From NCBI GenBank assembly GCA_963770645.1, contig CAVYQL010000003.1:310001-374000 (forward strand): a stretch of DNA of 64,000 nt, read 5' to 3'. Position numbers and translations under genes: made by a program. Source of the DNA: Bog-473 sp963770645. GTDB taxonomy: Bacteria > Actinomycetota > Acidimicrobiia > Acidimicrobiales > RAAP-2. Numbering within the stretch: position 1 is the first letter of the stretch; each line of letters opens with the position of its first letter. The notes under the pieces are model-generated. The model made no database searches. It saw only the letters and a program-made list of their open reading frames with translations, and was not told the DNA's origin. Shown piece after piece: positions 17,224 through 26,323 of this stretch.

Positions 17224-18743
17224 TTACTCGCCGGCTGGCACAGCGTCGACCGCGGGGGCGGCTTCGGCTGGCGCAGCGTCGACCGCGGGGCGGCTTCGGC
17301 TGGCGCAGCGTCGACCGCGGGGTCGGCTTCGGCGGCAGGGGCGGCTTCTGTGGCGGCCGCAGCAGGCTCGCCTCCGGGCGCAGCGCCCTCGGACACCTCG
17401 CCATCTTCGGGTTGGTGCACCTGCGTGCCGGCCTCGGCGGCGAAGTCGGCCCAGGCCGCCTGCGCCTCGGTCTCGGGGGTGAACTCGCCCTCGGCGTAGT
17501 CGTAGCCGATGTAGTTGCCCTGGTCGTCGTAGGCGTGCTCGCCGAAGGCCTCGCGGTACTCCTCGGACACCTCGCCACCCTCGGCCGCCTGCTTGATCGA
17601 GAGCGAGATCCGTCGCCGCTGCAGGTCGATGTCGATGATCTTGACCCAGAGCTCCTCGCCCGGGGTCACCACCTGCTCGGGCAGGTCGACGTGGTGCGCG
17701 GCCATCTCGCTGATGTGGACCAGGCCCTCGATCCCGTCGCCCACCTGCACGAAGGCGCCGAACGGCACCAGCTTGGTGATGCGGCCGTAGACCAGCTGGC
17801 CCACGGAGTGGCTGTCGGCGAACTCCTGCCACGGGTCGGACTGCGTCGCCTTCAACGACAAGGAGATGCGCTCCTTGTCGAGGTCGACATCGAGCACCTC
17901 GACCTCGATCTCGTCGCCGACGGACACCACCGAGGAGGGGTGGTCGACGTGCTTCCAGGAGAGCTCGGAGACGTGCACGAGTCCGTCCATGCCACCGAGG
18001 TCCACGAAGGCACCGAAGTTGACGACCGAGGACACGGTGCCCTTGCGGCGCTCGCCCGGCTTGAGGTTCTGGAGGAAGTCGCCGCGCTGTTCCTTCTGGG
18101 CTTCCTCCAGCCAGGCGCGGCGCGACAAGACCACGTTGTTGCGGTTGCGGTCGAGCTCGATGATCTTCGCCTCGATCTCCTTGCCCACATACGGCTGCAG
18201 CTCGCGCACCCGGCGCAGCTCGACCAGCGACGCGGGGAGGAAGCCGCGCAGGCCGATGTCGACGATCAGGCCGCCCTTCACGACCTCGATCACCGGTCCC
18301 GAGACCATTTCGCCGTTGTTCTTCTTCTCCTCGATCGTCGTCCACGCCCGCTCGTACTGCGCCCGCTTCTTGGAGAGGACGAGGCGGCCCTCCTTGTCCT
18401 CCTTTTGGAGCACGAGGGCTTCGACGTGGTCGCCCAGCTTGACTATCTCGTTGGGGTCGACGTCGTTGCGGATGGAGAGCTCACGGGCGGGGATCACGCC
18501 CTCTGACTTGAAGCCGATGTCGAGCAGCACCTCGTCGCGGTCGATCTTGACGACCGTGCCCTCGATCACGTCGCCGTCGTCGAACTCGATGATGGAGTCG
18601 CCCATCGCCTTCTCGAGATCGGCGTCTCCGAGGTCGTCGTCGACGATGGTGCGCGGCGTGTAGTTGCCCTCGGCGTCGAAGCTGCCCATCGCCTCGGGTG
18701 AGAGGAGGGACGTGGCGGAGGGGGAAGAGACTGTGTCAGCCAT
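17224..18743 (-). CDS. rpsA: 30S ribosomal protein S1, with an apparent 1-bp frameshift in its C-terminal repeats (about 17287-17290)
   Basis: Start ATG 18743 has an AGAAGGGAG site 8 bp upstream. Four S1 RNA-binding domains are visible: DVIEGTVVKIDRDEVLLDIGF, then GLIVDIGLRGFLPAS, GTVSSVVNFGAFVDLGG with HVSELSWKHV, and GRITKLVPFGAFVQVGD with HISEMAAHHV, as usual in actinobacteria. The C-terminal tail is acidic and Ala/Pro-rich. In its PAVDAAPAEA repeats one unit has GGGG (17287-17290) where its neighbour has GGGGG; restoring one G lets the protein end at TAA 17224-17226, otherwise the frame runs through the next gene to 16878. S1 unwinds and presents mRNA to the 30S subunit. Neighbouring polA and pdtaR match mycobacterial gene order. 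Confidence 0.93.
17234..17331 (-). repeat. Three 33/32/33-bp tandem repeats in the rpsA 3' end
   Basis: Units lie at 17234-17266, 17267-17298 and 17299-17331 and encode copies of PAVDAAPAEAA. They are nearly identical; the middle unit is one G short, which causes the frameshift in rpsA. Tandem copies with a G homopolymer are prone both to replication slippage and to sequencing or assembly error. Confidence 0.85.
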
Positions 18744-18887
18744 GGTGAAGCTCCCTTCTGGGTTGCAACCTGCAACCACAGGACCGCGCCGGAGTCGGAT
18801 CGTTGGATCTGGGTCTGCGCCACCGCCGGGCCGGCGGGCAGGGGTTCCACGATATCAGCTGCTCAGCGCGGGTCTCCCCCGCGGGCC

Positions 18888-21639
18888 CTAGCCCTTGGCA
18901 GCCGCCCAGCTCGGTCCCGTGGCCATGGAGATGGTGAGGGGGACCTTCAGGTCGGCCGCGCCCGTAAGGGCGGACTCGGTGAGGCGGCGCACGTCTTGCT
19001 CCTCGCCCGGCGACACCTCGACGATCACCTCGTCGTGCACCTGGAGCACCAGGCGGCTCGCCAGCTCGGTCTCCTCGAGGTCGCGGTCGAGGCGCACCAG
19101 GGCCGTTTTGAAGATGTCGGCGGCCAGGCCCTGGATCCCCGCGTTCATCGCCTGGCGCTCGGCCGCCTGGCGCATGCGGTAGTTCGCGGCGTGCAGGTCG
19201 GGTAGCGGGCGGATGCGGCCGAACATCGTGCGCGTGGCCCCGCGGATCTTCGCCTCGGCCACCGTGGCGTCCATGTACTCCTTCACCATGGGGAAGGCGC
19301 CGAAGTAGCTCTCCATGATGGCGGCCGCCTCCTCGACGGGGATGCCGAGACGCTGGCTGAGCCCGTAGGCCTCCATGCCGTAGGCGAGCCCGTAGGAGAC
19401 CATCTTGGAGAACTCACGCTGGGTGTGGCTGACCTCCTCGATCGCAATGCCGTACACCGCGGCCGCCACGGTGCGATGGACGTCGGCCCCCGAGGTCAGC
19501 GCGTCGATCAGGCCCGGGTCGTCCGAGAGGTGAGCGATGCAGCGCAGCTCGACCTGGTCGTAGTCGGCCACCAAGAACGTGGAGCCCCGCGCCGGCACGA
19601 AGGCGCGCCGGAACTGCTTGCCCAGCTCCGTCCGCACCGGGATGTTGTGCAGGTTGGGCCGGTCCGAGGAGATGCGCCCGGTGCGCGCCACGGTCTGGCC
19701 GAACGAGGCGTGGATCCGCCCGTCCGCGTGCACCTCGGCCAACAGGCTCTCGCCGTAGGTCGAGCGCAGCTTCTCCACCTCGCGGGTAATTCAGCAACGC
19801 GGCGACGATCGGGTGGGCGTCGCGCAGGCTCTCGAGCGTCTGGGCGTCGGTCGAGAAGCCGGTCTTCGTCTTCTTGCCCGGGGTGAGGCCGATCTCCTCG
19901 TAGAGCACGGTGCGCAGCTGCGGCGTCGAGTTCACGTTGAACTCGTGCCCAGCCAGCGTCTGGACCTCCTCCTGGAGGGCGGCCACCGACTCCTTCAGCG
20001 AGTCCGCGATCGACTGCAGCTCGGCGCGGTCGATGCCGATCCCGGCCACCTCCATCTTGGCCAGCACCCGCACGAGCGGCGTCTCGATGTCGTCGTGGAG
20101 CGTGACCATGTCCTCGGTCTCGAGGCGGCGGCGGAACCCTGCCTCCATGGCCACCACGTCCGCGGCCTCGCCCGCCGCCTCCTGGGCCATGTCGCGCGCG
20201 GTCTCCCCCGGCTCGGCGATGTCGAGCGAGAGCTGGCCGCTCTGCTCTCGCAAGTGCTCCAGCTCGTACTCGCCCGTCGACGCGTCGAGGAGGTAGGCCG
20301 CGACGCCGGTGTCCATCTCGAGGCCGGTGAGGTCGATGCCGAGAGGCAGGAGCGAACGCATGGCCTCCTTGACGTCGTGGCCGACGACCGGCTGCGCCAG
20401 CATGGCGTTCAGCTTCTTGGCCACCGACGCCGTGCCCAGCAGGTCGCCGGGCACCATGACGCCCAGCCCGGCGGCCTCGCCGTCGGCGGCCAAGACGAGC
20501 AAGCCGAGCAGCTCGCTGCGTCCGGGCATGCCGTTCCAACGCGCCGCGACGGCCAGGCGGCCCGTGCCGAGCTCACCCAACTGCTTGGTGGCCTCGCCCG
20601 CGGTCACCGGCAGGGCGACATCTTGGATCTCGAGGGCGGGAAGTTGTGCGGCCGCGGGGTCGGCGTGGCCCGACGCCGCGGCGGTGGGCACACCAAAGGG
20701 GCCCGGCGCCGACCCCTCCGCCGGCTGGCCGAGCGCGCCGGCGTCGAGCAGCTCCTCGATCCGGTGCCACACCGTCTTCATCTCGTAGCGGTCGAACGTG
20801 GCCTCGGCACCGGCGCGGTCCCAGCCCCCGAGGGTGAGTTCTGACACGACGACATCGAGCGGCACGTCGCGCACGAGCGGGATGATGCGGGCGTTCGAGC
20901 GGGCCAGGCCCTCGTTGGCGGCCAGGTTCTCGCGCAACTTCGGCGTCTGCTCGTCGAGGTGGGAGAAGATGCCGTCGAGGTCGCCGTACTTGGTCAGCAG
21001 CTTGGCCGCCGTCTTCTCCCCCACCCCCGGGACCCCCGGGAGGTTGTCGGACGGGTCGCCGCGCAGCGAGGCCAGCAGCACGTACTGCGACGGAGGGACG
21101 CCGGTGCGCTCGAAGATGCCCGCCTCGTCGTAGAGCGTGTAGTCACTCACCCCCCTCTTGTTGTAGAGCACGCGCACGTAGGGGTCCTCGACGAGCTGGA
21201 AGCTGTCGCGGTCGCCGGTCACGATCACGACCTCGCACTGGCGCACCACCGCCTCGGTCGCCAGCGTCGCGATGACATCGTCGGCCTCGAAGCCGGGGGC
21301 CTCGACGACCGGGATGGCCAGGGCGGCCATGACCTCGCGGATCATGTCGAACTGCGGCGGCAGCAGCCAGGGTGTCTCGGCCCGCCCGGCCTTGTAGTCC
21401 TCGAGGATCTCGTCGCGGAACGTCGCCCCGGGGGCGTCGAAGGCGACCGCGAGGGCCGAGGGCTTCTGCTCGCGCACCAGGTAGACGAGCATGGAGGTGA
21501 AACCGTGCACGGCGTTGGTCACGACGCCGGTGGAGGTGGCGAGCGTGTCGGGGAGGGCGAAATAGGCCCGGAAGGCGAGCGACATGCCATCGAGCAGCAG
21601 CAGTGGGCCTGTCCGCCCCTCCTGTCCTGAGGCCATCAT
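18888..21639 (-). CDS. polA: DNA polymerase I, interrupted by an apparent 1-bp insertion at 19784-19786
   Basis: The N-terminal 5'-nuclease domain has LLLLDGMSLAFRAYFALP, VTGDRDSFQLV and LRGDPSDNLPGVPGVG. The middle domain occupies the 3'-5' exonuclease position but I see no DEDD carboxylates, as in other actinobacterial PolA. The polymerase domain has motif A DYDQVELRCIAHL, motif B REFSKMVSYGLAYG and motif C VHDEVIVEV. The frame breaks in VAALLNY|REVEKLRSTYG: an extra G in the GGG run at 19784-19786 shifts the reading; removing it joins both parts into about 916 residues. Polymerase I fills gaps in repair and Okazaki-fragment processing and is generally needed, so sequence error is likelier than loss. 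Confidence 0.93.
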
Positions 21640-21685
21640 GTCGACACTACGGGGTCGGCGTGACGGGCGCGCCCGCTGTGGGGGC

Positions 21686-22330
21686 CTAGGGGTTCAGGCT
21701 GCCGTCGACGACCCGCTGCGCCACGTCGCGCATGAGGGCCCGGGTCTGCATGGCCGTGCGCTGGATGAAGCTGAACGCCTCGTTCTCGGGCAGGCCGTCG
21801 CGGTCCATGAGGATCTGTTTGGCCTCGTCGACGATCCGGCGGGTGACGATCTTGTCCTCGGCCGCGTCGGCGGACTGCTCGGCCTCGATCGCCCATTCCT
21901 GGCGCGCCCGGGCCAGGACGTCGGCGATGGCGGGTAGCAGCTCCCGGGGCTGAAAGGGCTTGACCAGGTAGGCGGCAACCCCCGAGTCCCGCGCCTCCTC
22001 GATGAGGTCGCGCTGGCTGAAGGCAGTGAGCAGCAGCACGGCCACCTGATGACGCGAGGTGATCTCCCGGGCGGCCCGGATCCCGTCCATGCCCGGCATC
22101 TTCACGTCGAGGATCGCGAGGTCGGGCTGGTGCTGCTCGACCAGCTGCACCGCCTCGTCTCCCCGGCCCGTCTCACCTACCACCTCGTAGCCGGCCGAGA
22201 GGAGGATCTCCTTCAGATCGAGCCGGACGATCGCTTCGTCTTCGGCGATCACCACGCTGGCCAGTGGCTCGGCCTTGTGACCTTGCTTCGCCGCCCGGCT
22301 GCCGGTGGCGGTCCGCTCCGCTGGTGTCAC
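21686..22330 (-). CDS. pdtaR: ANTAR-domain response regulator (PdtaR-like)
   Basis: About 214 residues from GTG 22330, which lies 5 bp beyond the upstream stop; the open frame extends further upstream only through other genes. The receiver domain has VVIAEDEAIVRLDL with the acidic pocket, the phospho-acceptor Asp in LAILDVKMPGMDG, Thr in LLLTAFSQ and Lys in YLVKPFQP. The C-terminal ANTAR domain contains IVDEAKQILMDRDGLPENEAF and IQRTAMQTRALMRDVAQ, an RNA-hairpin-binding antiterminator fold. A cognate histidine kinase is not in the window. Adjacency to polA and rpsA matches the Mycobacterium tuberculosis Rv1626-Rv1629-Rv1630 neighbourhood, supporting orthology. Confidence 0.85.
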   Translation of the reverse strand: MTPAERTATGSRAAKQGHKAEPLASVVIAEDEAIVRLDLKEILLSAGYEVVGETGRGDEAVQLVEQHQPDLAILDVKMPGMDGIRAAREITSRHQVAVLLLTAFSQRDLIEEARDSGVAAYLVKPFQPRELLPAIADVLARARQEWAIEAEQSADAAEDKIVTRRIVDEAKQILMDRDGLPENEAFSFIQRTAMQTRALMRDVAQRVVDGSLNP

Positions 22331-22334
22331 GGCG

Positions 22335-22625
22335 TCACTTGCCGGTCGCGACGGCCGCGAGCAGCTCGTCCTGTCGGCATTCGAGATCGGCCACGGTCTT
22401 GCGCAACACGTCGCGCGCACGCGCCATCGCGTCGGCATGGCGAGCCGCTTCGTTGTGTTCCTGGGTGGCCAACGGCGTCTCCGAGACCAGGGCGCGCACG
22501 CGGGCCTCGTCGGCCGACTCTTGCACGACAGCCAACTGCTCCTCGAGCACGGCAAGCTCCTCACGCGCCCGGACCAACCGGGCGTGGACGTCTCGGATGC
22601 GTCGTTCCAGCAGGACGCGATGCAT
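22335..22625 (-). CDS. Small coiled-coil protein of unknown function
   Basis: 96 residues, strongly helical and charged: RIRDVHARLVRAREELAVLEEQLAVVQ and ARHADAMARARDVLRKTVADLECRQDELLAA have heptad-like spacing, consistent with a coiled coil. No membrane segment or known motif is visible. It lies between menC (7-bp gap upstream) and the PdtaR-like gene (4-bp gap downstream), so it is probably co-transcribed with both. A structural or adaptor role is possible but no function can be assigned. Confidence 0.7.
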   Translation of the reverse strand: MHRVLLERRIRDVHARLVRAREELAVLEEQLAVVQESADEARVRALVSETPLATQEHNEAARHADAMARARDVLRKTVADLECRQDELLAAVATGK

Positions 22626-22631
22626 GGGGGA

Positions 22632-23804
22632 CTAAGTGTAGGTGGCGGGAAACCAGCGACGCCGCACGCTGAGGCGGTCGAGGACCGCCGTATCGGGCCA
22701 CCGCCCAACGCCGGGCTCGGTGGGCACCCTGACCCATCCGTCGACGACGGGTGAGTACCCGCAGGGGTCGACCGAGAGGTAGTCGGCCGGAGAAGCAAGG
22801 TCACCGACCAGGCCTGTCGCGTCCCGGCTGAGACGGGCGGCGAGGGCGAGGTTCGCTGCCCGCCCCAGCCCCGCCTCGAAGAAACCCCCGACGAAGACCG
22901 GCACCCCTGCCGCCGCGCACTCGGCGTGCGCGGTCCGGGTGGCCCGCACGCCGCCCAGGCGTCCGGGCTTGAGGCAGGCGATGGCGCAGGACCCGTTGCG
23001 CAACGCGTCGCGCACGCGCAGCGGGGACGACAGGGATTCGTCGAGACAGATCGGCACGCGGAGCCTCCTCGCCAGCAGCGCGTGTGCGACGAGGTCGGCG
23101 GGCGGGAGCGGCTGCTCCACACAGATGACGTCGAAGTCGGCGAGGGGGCTCAGGAGCTCGACGGCGTCCTCGGCGCCGTACGACCCGTTCGCGTCGACTT
23201 GGAGCGCGAGGTCCGGGTGGGCCGCACGCACGATGCGCACCGGCTCGAGCTCCCAGCCGGGCTCGATCTTCAGCCGGACCCGGGCGGCGCCGGCGGCGAC
23301 GGCCCGGTCGACCTCCTCGCGGAGTATGCCCGCGTCGTGGCCCGGTGGGATGCCCACCACCGCCCCGACCGGCATGGACTCGAAGCCGCTCCCCGTCTCC
23401 AACGACTGAGCGAGAGAGCGGCCCTGCACCCGCAGCTCGGTGTCCGCCACCGCCATTTCGAAGACGGCGGCGAGGACCCGGTCGACCGGTGAGCTCCCGA
23501 AGAGCCGCGGCACGGCGGGCCCGGAGGGGAGCCGGCCACCCCGGGCGGCTGTCGCGCGTTGGAGGCGCGGCACGGCGGACTCGGCCGCCACCTGCTCGAC
23601 CGCGGCGAGCGGCGGGTCGACGCTGGTGCCGTCGGCCAGCGCAGCGCACTCGCCCCAGCCCTCGCCCTCGTCGGCGACGACGCGGACGAAGAGCAGCGGC
23701 CGCAACCGGTGCACCCCGGCCGCCGTGCCCACGCCAGCGCGGAAAGGGATGTCGACCCGCACCAACTCGACGCCCGTCAGCGTCAGTGCCGAGGGATCGC
23801 CCAC
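22632..23804 (-). CDS. menC: o-Succinylbenzoate synthase (enolase superfamily)
   Basis: 390 residues. The enolase-superfamily barrel is clear: the catalytic Lys in RVRLKIEPGWELEPV, metal ligands in LQVDANGSYG, VEQPLPPADL and ICLDESLSS, and the second Lys in CLKPGRLGG. The N-terminal capping domain has DIPFRAGVGTAAGVHRLRPLLFVRV and GWGECAAL, typical of MenC rather than muconate cycloisomerase or dipeptide epimerase, though N-succinylamino acid racemase activity is common in this branch. The product would be o-succinylbenzoate for menaquinone synthesis. No other men gene is nearby. It ends 41 bp from the divergent tRNA-Leu. Confidence 0.85.
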   Translation of the reverse strand: MGDPSALTLTGVELVRVDIPFRAGVGTAAGVHRLRPLLFVRVVADEGEGWGECAALADGTSVDPPLAAVEQVAAESAVPRLQRATAARGGRLPSGPAVPRLFGSSPVDRVLAAVFEMAVADTELRVQGRSLAQSLETGSGFESMPVGAVVGIPPGHDAGILREEVDRAVAAGAARVRLKIEPGWELEPVRIVRAAHPDLALQVDANGSYGAEDAVELLSPLADFDVICVEQPLPPADLVAHALLARRLRVPICLDESLSSPLRVRDALRNGSCAIACLKPGRLGGVRATRTAHAECAAAGVPVFVGGFFEAGLGRAANLALAARLSRDATGLVGDLASPADYLSVDPCGYSPVVDGWVRVPTEPGVGRWPDTAVLDRLSVRRRWFPATYT

Positions 23805-23845
23805 CCCGCCACGGTAGATCGGGCCTTGTACGCTCAGGCGTTCCA

Positions 23846-23928
23846 GCCCGGATGGCGGAATGGCAGACGCGGCGGCCTCAAAAGCCGCTGTCCGAAAGGG
23901 CGTGCGGGTTCGAGTCCCGCTCCGGGCA
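23846..23928 (+). tRNA. tRNA-Leu (anticodon CAA)
   Basis: The acceptor stem GCCCGGA (23846-23852) pairs with TCCGGGC (23921-23927), with discriminator A at 23928. The anticodon stem GCGGC/GCCGC closes a loop CTCAAAA, giving anticodon CAA. The long variable arm (TGTCCGAAAGGGCGT) is that of a class II tRNA, and the T-loop GTTCGAGTCC is standard. CCA is not encoded. Stem pairing, loop sizes and variable arm together make this a confident call. Confidence 0.95.
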
Positions 23929-24074
23929 CGCCGTCTGGCGCTGCTGTCACACCGAATTCACAATCTTGCGTTTCCCCCCCTCACTTCGGGGCTCGCCAGG
24001 GAGGTCTGGCTGGAGCGGGCCTACCTCCTCTGTAAGACTGGGGGACGAATTCACCCAGCGAGGCGGCACGGGCG

Positions 24075-25605
24075 ATGACTGCCAGGTTTTGGCTCACCGG
24101 TCTCGCCCCACAACGAGCACCGATGACTCGCATCCTCTTCAGCGCCTGTTTTGTTCTGGCCGCGGTGGCGGCATCGGCGACCGCTGTCATTTCGCCGGCC
24201 GTCCCGGGCGCCGGAACGGCCGGCGCCGTGGCCGCGGTCGGCACTCCCCTGCCTCCGGGCTGGGAGCTCTGCGTGCTCGCCGGGGTGGCGGCACCCGCAA
24301 CCAGAGCGAACGTCGCCGACCTCGACGAGTGGCAGGTTGCCGAAGGCGGTTCGACCAACAACGCGGCGGCCTACAACCCGTTCAACACGAGACGGACGAC
24401 GGACGCCCAGGGTGCGCCGCTGCCCGTGGCGTCCATGGTCGGCGGGTTCCCTGCGTTCCCCGATTGGCTGACCGGTTGCTCGGCCACCGTGGCCACGCTC
24501 CTTCAGCCGAACATGGCGGTCATCACGGCGGCCCTCCAGGCCGGGAACGTGGCGCCACCGGGTCAGTTCCTGGTGGACGTCGACGGCAGTGCGTGGTGTG
24601 CGCCCTCCGCCGCCGGCCAGCCCTGCTACGAAACCGCGATCCGCGGCCTCGGGCGGCAGCATCTCGGGCGTCGTCGCGGCCTCCTCGGCCCTCAGCGTCT
24701 ACGGAAACGTGCAGTCCGATCTGCGCGCCTATCGGGACGCCACCTCGACTGTGACCAGCCAGCAGAACACCCAAGTCGCTCTGGCCCTCCAAGTCGTCAA
24801 AGCGCAGACGAAGGTTGCGACCGCACAAGGCCACTATGAGCAAGTCGAGCGTGAGCTCGGGACCTTCGCAGTGTCCGAATACATCCACAACGGGCTCTAC
24901 GACGCCAACGCCCTGGCCGGCGCCGGCGGCACGACTGAGAGCCAGAGCGGCCTGGCTGCGCAGCAGTACACGAAGGTCGCCGCCACCGACATGGTGGATC
25001 GCGTCGAGGCCGCATCCGCCGCGGTGACGGCCGACCAGGGCAATCTCGCAGACGCAGACAGAGGGCTCCAGAGGGCCGATGCCGCGCTACTGGCCGATGA
25101 GGCCGCCGAGAATCATGCGCTGGAGAAACTGATTGACGACACGAGCACCTTGCAAACCGCAGGTGCCTGCACGACAGTGAGCATCCTCGACACTCCTTCG
25201 GGGTCGTCGCAAGGGTCGTCGGCTGGAAGCGACGCCAGCACCACGACCAGCACCAGCACCAGCACCACAACCACGACGACGCCGGCCAGCACGACGGTGC
25301 CGTCGACAGCGCCTCCGACATCGTCGACCACCACGAGCAGCACCACGGCGTCGTCCACCACGACGACTACGATCACCGATTCCGCGACGGCCGCACCAGC
25401 GTCCGGCGCGTCAGCCCAGCTGCCCGCCGAGCAACCAGGCCGGACCACCACGACCACCGGCGCCCCGACAACCACGACCACCACGCCGTCACCGCGTTCG
25501 AAGCAAGGTGGGTCCACGCCGACTCCGGCTCAGGTCAACCTTGGTGGGTTGGGAGCCCTGCAAGGGTGCGTGTCGTCGCTCTCTCCACGCAGCAACAACA
25601 CTTGA
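24075..25605 (+). CDS. Secreted coiled-coil protein with lytic-enzyme-like N-domain and Thr/Ser-rich tail, apparent frameshift near 24635-24655
   Basis: Two open frames look like one gene. The first begins at ATG 24075 (or 24123, directly before signal peptide MTRILFSACFVLAAVAASATA) and contains LDEWQVAEGGSTNNAAAYNPFNT and GCSATVATL, a pattern I associate with secreted actinobacterial proteins having a lysozyme-like fold. After CYETAI the sense continues in another frame: ASGGSISGVVAASSALSVYGN, a helical heptad-rich stretch of about 150 residues (QLALQVVKAQTKVATAQGHYE-like), then a tail of about 120 residues rich in Thr/Ser, possibly O-glycosylated or wall-spanning. An indel within GCGATCCGCGGCC explains the switch. 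It follows tRNA-Leu; substrate and role are unknown. Confidence 0.6.
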
Positions 25606-26323
25606 GCGACCGACTCTGAGCCAAACCTGAGCCATCCCTGGGCCGGTTCTGGGTGCCCACAAAACCACAGCCGCGGCACGCTTTTGGGGGAAGCGAGCCG
25701 CGATCACAACGGATCCACAATTCCTGACGCTCTCGTGCGAGGAATCGGTGTCCTCGAGGCGAAGCGATGCCGACACATCACTCGTGCCCGCCGGAATAGA
25801 GCTCCTTTTGTCGTGTCAGTGCTGCCGGGCAGCAACGAATCGACAACGCTCTGAGAGGATCCGAAAGCCGTCGACCCCCGGGCCCACTTCGCTGGGACCA
25901 AGCGTTTACTTGACGACAACAGGGTGCGGAGCCGACTGGCTCGCGTCGCGACCCTCATATCATGCGGTTGACATCGATGTCTCCTGTGGTACTTTCCCCC
26001 CGAAAGGCGGATACGCAGCACGAAGGCAGGCTTGGCGATTCTGCAGGCACCCTGAGGCGGACCGTTCGCAGATGTCGGCGCGGGTCCGCTGCCGGTCAAT
26101 GAGGGAACGACACCATGACGCACACGAAGTGCGTTCGACAGAGGGGGGCGAACGTAGCCAGCGCCCAGGACCCCCGCCCGCCGACCTCCCATCGCGAGTG
26201 CAGCATCCCCTGGATACATCGCAGGGCGATGGATCCTTCGGCGGGGCGCTGGTTGTCGGCCTGCGGGGATTGAATAGGCGTTCGAGGACCGGTTGTCGGC
26301 ATGTACCCAGGTGATGGTGGCGG
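25606..26323. other. 718-bp intergenic region upstream of the SARP-like regulator
   Basis: No convincing coding frame on either strand; the open frames have Arg/Ser/Pro-rich shadow composition. It is less GC-rich than the flanking genes and holds the promoter candidate at 25968-25995. The roughly 320 bp from that promoter to GTG 26324 would make a long leader. I see no riboswitch class I can name. Confidence 0.6.
25968..25995 (+). promoter_or_regulatory. Candidate sigma-70-type promoter upstream of the SARP-like gene
   Basis: A perfect -35 box TTGACA (25968-25973) is followed after 16 bp by TACTTT (25990-25995), a fair -10 box. A consensus TTGACA is notable in this GC-rich window. If used, it would produce a transcript with a leader of about 320 nt before GTG 26324. 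Not supported by any other evidence. Confidence 0.4.

Noticed and set aside
25996..26323. c-di-GMP or other known riboswitch
   Set aside because: No conserved core of any class I know could be matched in the leader.
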